Shown here: positions 1 to 4,417 of the stretch, in pieces
How positions within the stretch are numbered: the stretch's first letter is position 1
How the letters are laid out: every line of letters starts with the position of its first letter
Assembly (NCBI GenBank): GCA_003225595.1
Contig: QIAR01000342.1
Location: 1 to 5,920 of the forward strand
Source of the DNA: Acidobacteriota bacterium
Lineage (GTDB): Bacteria > Acidobacteriota > Terriglobia > Terriglobales > Acidobacteriaceae
Direction of reading: 5' to 3'
Length of the DNA stretch: 5,920 nt
Notes under the pieces: generated by a model
Databases searched by the model: none
Told to the model about the DNA's origin: nothing
What the model saw: the letters and a program-made list of their open reading frames with translations, nothing else
Program-made: the position numbers and the translations under genes

Positions 1-52
1 ATACTTGGTTAATGGGTTAAATTGCCAGGAATCCAAGGATCGCCGACGGTTG

Positions 53-79
53 TTAGCACTCAACTCCAGCGAGTGCTGA
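53..79 (-). promoter_or_regulatory. CIRCE operator (HrcA-binding inverted repeat)
   Basis: The left arm TTAGCACTC (53-61), a 9-base spacer (62-70) and the right arm GAGTGCTGA (71-79) match the CIRCE consensus TTAGCACTC-N9-GAGTGCTAA with one mismatch, a G for A at 78. CIRCE is the operator of the heat-shock repressor HrcA and normally sits at groESL, hrcA or dnaK operons. It overlaps the start region of a leftward consensus promoter at 79-108, which is the classic arrangement for HrcA repression. The regulated gene therefore reads left and begins outside the window: positions 1-52 hold no start codon on the minus strand, so the 5' leader is more than about 70 bases long. The rightward gene at 381 is too far away and is not a chaperone. 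Confidence 0.93.
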
Positions 80-108
80 TTATACAAACCTTAGCGCGTG
101 ATTGTCAA
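79..108 (-). promoter_or_regulatory. Sigma-70 promoter of leftward heat-shock operon
   Basis: On the minus strand a perfect -35 box TTGACA (103-108) is followed by an 18-base spacer (85-102) and a perfect -10 box TATAAT (79-84). Transcription should start near position 72, inside the CIRCE operator, so HrcA bound there would block initiation or early elongation. Two full-consensus hexamers imply high expression when derepressed, as expected for a major chaperone operon. The coding sequence itself lies off the left edge. Confidence 0.9.
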
Positions 109-339
109 GGGGCGGGCAAAATCCCGTAGGATTCCCGGCGGTGGCCGGATCCGGCCGCTTCGAGCGAAAGCACTCGGCACGATTGTGGCCTAGCCGTGAC
201 GGTAAGACCCATCTCGGACTCCCAATCGGACCCGTTATTAGACGTCCCTCGGTTACCGGACAACTTGTAATTCCCGTCTCGCTTCGTTCCGCAAGCGCGT
301 CGGAGCGGCCTTTGCATCGGTACTTGGAGCACTGCTGAG
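109..339. other. Gene-free spacer between divergent promoters
   Basis: About 230 bases separate the leftward CIRCE promoter from the rightward promoter at 340-368. Both strands carry short open frames here, but the translations are Arg/Ser/Pro-rich, match no family I know, and overlap one another, as expected by chance in GC-rich DNA. The only distinct structure is a perfect 14-base palindrome GGCCGGATCCGGCC at 143-156, with a tiny CGCT-tcg-AGCG hairpin just after it. I see no RNA gene signature or terminator with a T-run. Confidence 0.5.
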
Positions 340-368
340 GTGACACTGGCCGCCAGTTTGCTTAGAAT
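340..368 (+). promoter_or_regulatory. Probable sigma-70 promoter for the exported protein gene
   Basis: GTGACA (340-345, one mismatch to TTGACA), a 17-base spacer and TAGAAT (363-368, one mismatch to TATAAT) make a strong-looking promoter. The predicted start of transcription, about seven bases past the -10 box, is near 375, only about six bases before the ATG at 381. The message would therefore be leaderless or nearly so, which agrees with the lack of any Shine-Dalgarno sequence before that ATG. Confidence 0.6.
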
Positions 369-380
369 CTGGGCACGGCT

Positions 381-782
381 ATGAAGAAGTTCTCTCGGAG
401 AATTGCCCTAATCGTCATGCCGCTAATGCTGGTGCTAACAGCGGCAGCCGTGGAAAACACATCCAAGCTCGACTTCCTGGTATTGAAGGACTCGAACGGC
501 AAACCGGTGCGCAACGCCAGTGTGGTTCTGCATCCGGTGAACAGCCACGGAAAGCAGGAACGAGGCGGTTTGCAGCTCAAAACCGACGCCGATGGGAAAA
601 CCAGTTTCGATGGTGCTCCCTATGGCAAGCTTCGTATTCAGGTGCTGGCTCCGGGTTTTCAGACGTTCGGCGCGGATTATGAGGTCAACCAGCCGAGCAT
701 GGAGATCACTATCAAGCTGAAGCGTCCGCAGGAGCAGTACTCGATTTACCAAAATGAGCAGAAGGAAAAGAAGCCGCAATGA
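381..782 (+). CDS. Exported carboxypeptidase-regulatory-like (beta-sandwich) protein
   Basis: This 133-residue protein starts with a clear signal peptide: positive residues MKKFSRR, a hydrophobic core at about 8-20, and an Ala-rich cleavage region (TAAA, 20-23). The mature part (about 30-115) reads as a single CarboxypepD_reg-like/transthyretin-like domain, with the typical turn GKPVRNASVVL near 40-50, a TDADGKTSF strand-turn at 68-76, and the G-x-L-x-x-x-V-x-A-x-G-F ending at 82-93. The C-terminal tail (115-133) is rich in Lys, Glu and Gln. Such stand-alone domains are common in Acidobacteriota and resemble carbohydrate- or matrix-binding modules; the partner is unknown. No lipobox Cys is present, so it should be released into the periplasm or outside. 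The ATG at 381 is needed to keep the charged start of the signal peptide. It has no Shine-Dalgarno sequence, but a good promoter lies just upstream. Gene reality is fairly certain; its role is not. Confidence 0.85.
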   Translation: MKKFSRRIALIVMPLMLVLTAAAVENTSKLDFLVLKDSNGKPVRNASVVLHPVNSHGKQERGGLQLKTDADGKTSFDGAPYGKLRIQVLAPGFQTFGADYEVNQPSMEITIKLKRPQEQYSIYQNEQKEKKPQ

Positions 783-799
783 CAAAATTGACCATTGAC

Positions 800-884
800 G
801 GATTTGAGGCTTGCAGATTTTAGATTGGAGATTTGAGATTTCAGATTGTAGATTTCAGAAGTCAGAAGTCAGATTGCAGAAGTG
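800..884 (+). repeat. Degenerate 7-bp tandem array (AGATTNN), sense to the upstream gene
   Basis: Ten consecutive heptamers begin exactly every 7 bases at 815, 822, 829, 836, 843, 850, 857, 864, 871 and 878. Seven start AGATT and three AGAAG; the last two bases vary (TT, GG, TG, TC, GT, TC, GC in the AGATT units). One or two weaker, out-of-phase units precede them from 800. The array starts about 20-30 bases after the stop codon of the exported-protein gene and reads in its sense direction. It looks like a short tandemly repeated repetitive element that grew by slippage and then diverged. No protein is encoded: the frame is not conserved and stops occur. Confidence 0.85.
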
Positions 885-945
885 ATGACCAGATCCCTCG
901 CCCGTTAAGTCTTTACTTCTGCATTCTGAAATCTGCAATCTGAAA
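853..945. other. Long imperfect hairpin formed by the inverted heptamer arrays
   Basis: The core stem is 870-883 with 915-928 (13/14 complementary) around a 31-base loop (884-914). Outward, 863-866 pairs with 932-935 and 853-859 with 939-945, separated by 3-base internal mismatches. There is no T-run on either side, so this is not a standard Rho-independent terminator. It could still act as an mRNA stability element, a weak terminator, or a structure affecting ribosome access at 952. Function is inference; the complementarity is visible. Confidence 0.55.
914..941 (-). repeat. Inverted copy of the AGATTNN heptamer array
   Basis: Read on the minus strand, four heptamers in exact 7-base phase are AGATTGC (935-941), AGATTTC (928-934), AGAATGC (921-927) and AGAAGTA (914-920). 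A fifth degenerate unit may occupy 942-948. They are the same repeat family as 815-884 in opposite orientation. Because both sets keep the 7-base phase, they can pair: 870-883 is complementary to 915-928 at 13 of 14 positions, and pairing continues in patches out to about 853 and 945. The unit lies within about 10 bases of the EVE gene start codon at 952. Confidence 0.8.
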
Positions 946-951
946 ATTCCT

Positions 952-1332
952 ATGGACTATCTGCTCAAGACCGAGCCTTCGGAATATTCGTTTGCCGATT
1001 TGCAAGGCGAGAAGACGACGATCTGGGATGGAGTGTCGAATCCAGTGGCGCTAAAGAACTTGCGCGGCATGAAACCCGGCGAGCGGCTGGTGATTTATGA
1101 AACTGGCGACCGCAAGAGCGCGGTGGGAACGGCGACCGTCGTTTCGGTGGATGCTTCGGACTCGAAGAATCCGCGGGTAAAGATCAAAGCGGGTAAGGCG
1201 CTGGGCAAACCGGTCACCCTTGCCGAAATTAAGGCTCAAAAGCTGTTCGCGGATTCGCCACTCGTGCGGCAGGGAAGGCTGAGTGTAGTGCCGCTGAGCG
1301 AGGCGGAGTATAAGTTCTTGACCGGTGAATGA
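952..1332 (+). CDS. EVE-domain (PUA-like) protein
   Basis: The 126-residue protein is a single EVE domain. Recognisable positions are the opening YLLKTEPSEYS (3-13), the WDGVSN core (25-30), MKPGERLVIYETG (40-52), the VTLAEIK segment (88-94) and the C-terminal LVRQGRLSVVPLSEAEY (104-120), all standard in the family. EVE domains have the PUA fold and are thought to bind modified bases in DNA or modified nucleotides in RNA through an aromatic-lined pocket; here W25 and Y49 are the likely pocket residues. Many members have about 140-155 residues. This one lacks the central insertion between the strands near 70-80 and belongs to a compact subtype. No restriction-modification or nuclease gene is adjacent, so a defence role is not supported; it looks like a stand-alone reader. 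There is no Shine-Dalgarno sequence before 952, and the heptamer repeat reaches almost to the start. The homologous N-terminus begins at this ATG, so the start is secure. Confidence 0.92.
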   Translation: MDYLLKTEPSEYSFADLQGEKTTIWDGVSNPVALKNLRGMKPGERLVIYETGDRKSAVGTATVVSVDASDSKNPRVKIKAGKALGKPVTLAEIKAQKLFADSPLVRQGRLSVVPLSEAEYKFLTGE

Positions 1333-1667
1333 GGATGTATAAGGAAAGATTTTCGAGATTTTCCCAGTATCCATGCGGGAGAAACGCATCACTGGCGAAA
1401 AATGATAGTCCCTTCCCCCATAGTGCTGCGGGCCTGGGAGCCTGCCCCCCGCCACGCCGGGTGGGAAGGCGGTCCATAAAGAATTGCCGCGCCTTGTGCC
1501 TCGGTTAGAGAGGAAGCTCTGAGCCTTATGGAGCAGGTCACTTGCTCAACTCGCCGAAAATAGAATGGGCGGGACGTCGCTACACGCTACAGAGTCACTA
1601 CACCGCTACGACGAGCCCAAGAGGCACAGATTTCTAAACCCGCCCTTTCCACCCTGTGACGGTGTGA
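1333..1667. other. Intergenic region without a supported gene
   Basis: This 335-base gap lies between the convergent ends of the EVE gene and the minus-strand membrane protein gene. I see no protein family in any frame, and no tRNA, 6S, RNase P or SRP RNA hallmark. A small hairpin ATGCG/CGCAT sits at 1373-1389, too weak and without a T-run to be called a terminator. The C-rich stretch around 1406-1470 has no clean stem. The only clear pattern is the short heptamer repeat at 1578-1609. Confidence 0.5.
1578..1609. repeat. Short heptamer repeat (CGCTACA / TGTAGCG type)
   Basis: Two exact tandem copies of CGCTACA (1578-1584, 1585-1591) are followed by a 4-base interruption GAGT (1592-1595), then CACTACA (1596-1602) and CCGCTAC (1603-1609). 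On the minus strand these are TGTAGNG units. The sequence differs from the AGATTNN family elsewhere in the window, but the 7-base unit length is the same. It lies about 60 bases past the stop codon of the minus-strand membrane protein gene. Confidence 0.6.
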
Positions 1668-2021
1668 TCACGAAGCACGCAGGTCGCGGCGGATAAGCGC
1701 GGAGTCGAGGAAGAAGCCGATCCCAACGGCCAGGGGAATGATGCCGAAGGCGGCGGCCATCCAGGCCTCGTGCTCGACGCGCGCGATGAGCGCGAATGTG
1801 CTGATGTAGCCGAGTGCCCCGGTAACCAGCAGTATCCCCGAGCGGCGCGAACGGGCGGCCTCGGAAAGCTCCGGCGCCATCGGAACGTTCACTCCGCGAG
1901 CAAGCGCCGCAAGGCGTTCGTCAGTGCGCAGCTTGCGCACGCGATAATAGGTGTACATCCCCGCAATCGGAAACCCGAAGATCATAATCACCGCTACCAG
2001 ACCTGTTATGTCTCCGTTCAT
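1668..2021 (-). CDS. Small three-helix membrane protein, DUF6249-like
   Basis: A 117-residue protein starting MNGDITGLVAVIM. One transmembrane helix (about 7-26) is followed by a charged cytoplasmic segment containing R30-K/R-T-D-E-R-L-A-A-L-A-R-G (30-43), then two more helices (about 61-81 and 86-107) and a basic C-terminus RRDLRAS. The order helix, ERLAAL-x-RG-x-x-VP segment, RSRRSGILL, two helices resembles DUF6249 proteins, which have no known function; that assignment is by pattern only. The frame is open 27 codons further upstream, but the ATG at 2021 is chosen because AAGGAG lies six bases before it and because the longer N-terminus (Arg-rich, ending QTAPEKEHT) looks untranslated. The leader contains a perfect 6-bp hairpin GCGGCT/AGCCGC at 2058-2072. 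It appears to be a single-gene unit. Confidence 0.8.
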   Translation of the reverse strand: MNGDITGLVAVIMIFGFPIAGMYTYYRVRKLRTDERLAALARGVNVPMAPELSEAARSRRSGILLVTGALGYISTFALIARVEHEAWMAAAFGIIPLAVGIGFFLDSALIRRDLRAS

Positions 2022-2027
2022 GGTGTG

Positions 2028-2033
2028 CTCCTT
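2028..2033 (-). promoter_or_regulatory. Ribosome binding site deciding the start at 2021
   Basis: AAGGAG on the minus strand, six bases before the ATG at 2021-2019. It is the clearest Shine-Dalgarno match in the window and supports the internal start over the upstream ATG at 2102. Confidence 0.8.
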
Positions 2034-2207
2034 CTCTGGCGCTGTCTGCGCGCGACGGCGGCTGAAAGCCGCTGTTAATCCAAAGTACGGAAAGAGGAGC
2101 AAGAAAGTTCCTACGGAAAGCAGGTTCTAATAGGTCACGGAAAAACGCGGAGATTGGCACAGTTGTGAGAGGCACACCGCTTAAAGCTCCTCGGTACATG
2201 CAGGACA

Positions 2208-2256
2208 GACATCTGCAATCTGAGATCTGCAATCTGAGATCTTCGATCTGCAATTA
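2208..2256 (-). repeat. Second AGATTNN heptamer array, 3' of the acyl-CoA ligase gene
   Basis: On the plus strand seven 7-base units lie in exact phase: GACATCT (2208), GCAATCT (2215), GAGATCT (2222), GCAATCT (2229), GAGATCT (2236), TCGATCT (2243) and a degenerate GCAATTA (2250). Thus the 14-mer GCAATCTGAGATCT is present twice, perfectly, in tandem (2215-2228, 2229-2242). On the minus strand the units read AGATTGC and AGATCTC, the same family as 815-884. The array is in the sense orientation of the ligase gene, and its last unit overlaps that gene's TAA stop (2254-2256). Confidence 0.85.
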
Positions 2257-3834
2257 TTCGACTTGTCTTCTCAGTTCTCTTCGAAGAATCTTTCCCGAGG
2301 GGGTTCGCGGCACCGCATCCACGAAGTGTATTTCCCGCGGCTGCTTATATGCGGTGAGGCGTTCCGCCACGAAACCGCAGAGTTCTTCTTCTGTTTTATT
2401 ACCCGGCCCAAAGCCGTCGCGAAGCACAACGAAAGCGACCGGGATCTCGCCGCTGGCTGCATCCGGTCTCGCCACTACGCCGCAGTCACGCACAGCTGGG
2501 TGCTCCAGGAGCACTGCTTCGACTTCCGCTGGCGCCACGGGAAACCCCTTGTACTTGATCATTTCCTTTCGGCGGTCGAGCACGTAATAAAAGTCGTTCT
2601 GATCGCGGCTGACGATGTCGCCTGACCAGTACCAGCCATCGCGCAGCACGGCAGCCGTAGCTTGTGGCTCTTTCCAGTAGCCGAGCATGAACTGCGGGCC
2701 GCGCATGAGCAACTCACCCGGTTCGCCCGGGCCGACTTCGTTGCCTGGTTCATCGTTTTCCGTATAATCCACCATTCTGCATTCGGTCTGCGCGAGCGGT
2801 TGTCCGATAGAGTCCGGGCGATATAGTTCGGGCTCAAGGAATCCCACGTGCGTGACCGGCGAAGCTTCGGTCATGCCGTAGCCTTGACACAAGGGAATGC
2901 CGGTGAGCGAGGTGAAGCGGCGCGAGAGTTCCGGGGGCAGCGGCGCGGCGCCGGATTTTACCCAGCGCACATGATGGTTGCTGGGAAACAGTCCCTGCTC
3001 AGCAGCCTGGCAGAGCGCGTTCAGTGCCGGAGGCACGGTCGGCATCATGGTTACGTTCTCTTCCGCGAGAAGATTCAGGATCTGGGGGATGTTGAAGCGA
3101 GGAATTAGGATCAGGGTCGCTCCCAGGACGAGTAGGGGATTCAGCACTACATTCAGTCCATAGATGTGGTACAGCGGCAGGAAACAGAGCGCGATCTCGT
3201 CTGAACGGAGGCAGGAAGCCTCAGGGCCGAGGAGTTGATAAACGTTGGCGACCAGATTGTAATGCGAGAGCATCACGCCCTTGGGAAGACCGGTGGTGCC
3301 GCTGGAGTAAGGAAGCGCGGCTAGGATTTGATTCGAGGGCTGCTCCATTTCCGGCAAAGTGGCGGTTACCGGCATCAGCAAGTCGGCAAAAGCTTCAGTG
3401 CCGCTTGCCGGCTGCCGCGTGGTGTAGATGCGACGCAGCGGGAGCCCGGCGAGATTCATGTCGTGGACGAGGGCGCCATCTGTTACCAGCAGCGCAGCAC
3501 CCGAATTTTCCAACTGGTAACGGACTTCGCGCTCGCGGTAGCTAGGATTCAACAATGTAGGCACGGCTCCGGCTAAAGTGGCGGCGTGGTAAGCGGCGCA
3601 GAACTCCCAACAGTTGGGCAGGAAGATGGCGACGACTTCGCCGAGTTTCAGACCAGCGGCGACGAATCCGCGAGCTAGCTTTTCCACCATCTCCCCATAT
3701 TCACCATAGGAGAGGCGGCGATTGCAGGAAGTGTCGAAGATCGCTGTCTTTTCGGGGAATCGGCGACAACTCTCGAGGACAACGTCGTGGACAAAAAGAC
3801 CGTGCGGATCGGCGTAGAGCTGGGTTCGAAGCAT
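2254..3834 (-). CDS. Acyl-CoA synthetase (AMP-forming), 4-coumarate-CoA ligase-like
   Basis: A full-length 526-residue ANL-superfamily enzyme, predicted to activate a carboxylic acid with ATP to an acyl-adenylate and transfer it to CoA in the cytosol. Motifs in order: the ATP P-loop SSGTTGLPKG (177-186), LPLYHIYGL (219-227), the adenine-binding YGMTE (319-323), GELLMRG (373-379), SGD (404-406, replacing the usual TGD, with ribose-binding D406), the hinge region DRRKEMIKYKG with VAPAEVEA (420-440), and the C-terminal PRTPSGKILRREL with catalytic Lys515. The VAPAE form of the hinge-following motif and the overall length fit the 4-coumarate-CoA ligase/luciferase/medium-long acyl-CoA ligase branch rather than acetyl-CoA synthetases. 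The substrate cannot be told from motifs. The N-terminus LFVHDVVLESCRRFPEKTAI begins normally, so the ATG at 3834 is accepted, with only a weak AGG before it. A possible AT-rich -10 lies just upstream. It has no co-directional neighbour close enough to prove an operon. Confidence 0.93.
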   Translation of the reverse strand: MLRTQLYADPHGLFVHDVVLESCRRFPEKTAIFDTSCNRRLSYGEYGEMVEKLARGFVAAGLKLGEVVAIFLPNCWEFCAAYHAATLAGAVPTLLNPSYREREVRYQLENSGAALLVTDGALVHDMNLAGLPLRRIYTTRQPASGTEAFADLLMPVTATLPEMEQPSNQILAALPYSSGTTGLPKGVMLSHYNLVANVYQLLGPEASCLRSDEIALCFLPLYHIYGLNVVLNPLLVLGATLILIPRFNIPQILNLLAEENVTMMPTVPPALNALCQAAEQGLFPSNHHVRWVKSGAAPLPPELSRRFTSLTGIPLCQGYGMTEASPVTHVGFLEPELYRPDSIGQPLAQTECRMVDYTENDEPGNEVGPGEPGELLMRGPQFMLGYWKEPQATAAVLRDGWYWSGDIVSRDQNDFYYVLDRRKEMIKYKGFPVAPAEVEAVLLEHPAVRDCGVVARPDAASGEIPVAFVVLRDGFGPGNKTEEELCGFVAERLTAYKQPREIHFVDAVPRTPSGKILRRELRRQVE

Positions 3835-3890
3835 TAGACCTGATTTTAATGGAAGGTGCGGCGCTGGCTAAAACCAAGTTGGTATCTGTT

Positions 3891-3952
3891 CGGGTGCCGA
3901 ACGATGCAGGCAGGTGCCGCCTTTCGGCGGGCGAGCGAGGGCACCCGTGCCT
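3891..3952. other. Nested inverted repeats between glutaredoxin-like and ligase genes
   Basis: The 169-base gap between the end of the glutaredoxin-like gene and the start of the ligase gene contains competing stems. CGGGTGCC (3891-3898) is perfectly complementary to GGCACCCG (3940-3947). Alternatively AGGCA plus GTGCC (3908-3912, 3914-3918) pairs with GGCAC plus TGCCT (3940-3944, 3948-3952). Inside lies a tight hairpin CCGCC-tttc-GGCGG (3917-3930). On the minus strand this follows the glutaredoxin-like gene by about 50 bases and could terminate or stabilise its transcript, but no T-run follows. It could also be a dispersed intergenic repeat. Confidence 0.5.
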
Positions 3953-4003
3953 ACATAGTTTCGACCCAGACGGACGCCGATACCCACACAGCCAGATGCA
4001 TTC

Positions 4004-4249
4004 CTAGCTCGCTAGTTTGCGCAGGAACTCCTGCTCGTCCATGCGGTACTTAAAGGCTTTGCGGCCATCGATGAACACCACAGGAACTTCGTCCGTGAAT
4101 TGACGGCGCAGTGCTTCGTTCGCATCCACATCCACTTCGCGCCAGTCAAAGCTGCCTCGGCGCTGCAGTTTGACGAGCGTCTCCTTAATGATCTCGCAGA
4201 GATGGCAGCCTTTTCGGGAGTAAACTACGACGTCGCGGCGCTCCTGCAT
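4004..4249 (-). CDS. Glutaredoxin-like thiol-disulfide protein
   Basis: An 81-residue thioredoxin-fold protein. It opens with a beta strand VVVYSRKGC and the redox motif C15-H-L-C18, followed by helix EIIKETLVKL, the strand WREVDVDANEALRRQF, and the EVPVVFIDGRKAF segment with the cis-proline P56. The size and pattern fit the short glutaredoxin-like (DUF836/Glutaredoxin 2-like) family. The CHLC motif suggests dithiol chemistry in the cytosol; there is no signal peptide or membrane helix. A physiological partner cannot be named. The ATG at 4249 lacks an obvious Shine-Dalgarno sequence but directly precedes the first strand, as expected. It is divergent from the response regulator gene, with 168 bases between the two starts, and lies 169 bases upstream of the co-directional ligase gene, too far to assume co-transcription. 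Confidence 0.9.
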   Translation of the reverse strand: MQERRDVVVYSRKGCHLCEIIKETLVKLQRRGSFDWREVDVDANEALRRQFTDEVPVVFIDGRKAFKYRMDEQEFLRKLAS

Positions 4250-4335
4250 AGCCGGAGTTTAGCAGCTTTTCCTGCAGTATTCATTAAGTTTGATGGCGAA
4301 CACACTCCTAGCAAGAAAGCAATGGCACTCATCTC

Positions 4336-4357
4336 ACGCCCGTATTACGCCCGTAAT
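4336..4357. repeat. Tandem 11-mer upstream of the response regulator gene
   Basis: ACGCCCGTATT (4336-4346) is followed directly by ACGCCCGTAAT (4347-4357), 10 of 11 bases identical. Units spaced by 11 bases put both copies on about the same face of the helix. The second copy with its left neighbour also forms ATTAC-gccc-GTAAT (4345-4357 region). The site lies in the divergent intergenic region, about 60 bases before the regulator start, so it could be an operator; no known protein can be assigned. Confidence 0.4.
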
Positions 4358-4417
4358 CTCACAGATCTGGGAGGTTTGCAGGAGAATCAGCAGAACAGCG
4401 AAGGCTCCCTCGAGCCT

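Noticed and set aside
80..346. Overlapping open frames on both strands of the first spacer
   Set aside because: They overlap each other and the CIRCE promoter region and have low-complexity Arg/Pro-rich translations. No start site has a ribosome binding site that would single it out.
815..941. CRISPR array
   Set aside because: Units are 7 bases, contiguous and degenerate, with no 25-40 base spacers between identical repeats and no cas gene.
1373..1389. Terminator after the EVE gene (ATGCG/CGCAT hairpin)
   Set aside because: The stem is only 5 bp, AT-containing and not followed by a T-run.
1480..1560. Possible structured RNA gene (6S, SRP or RNase P) in the empty region
   Set aside because: A few words such as GAGAGGAAG resemble RNase P motifs, but the surrounding conserved sequence and pairing are absent; a covariance-model search would be needed to revive the idea.
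2022..2102. Longer start (27 extra codons) for the three-helix membrane protein
   Set aside because: The extra residues look like translated leader, a strong AAGGAG sits exactly before the internal ATG at 2021, and a hairpin occupies the leader.
4100..4417. N-terminal extension of 106 residues in frame with the HD-GYP regulator
   Set aside because: It runs antisense through the glutaredoxin-like gene, shows no domain, and the receiver domain starts right after the ATG at 4418. The open frame is most likely a by-product of the codon bias of the opposite gene.
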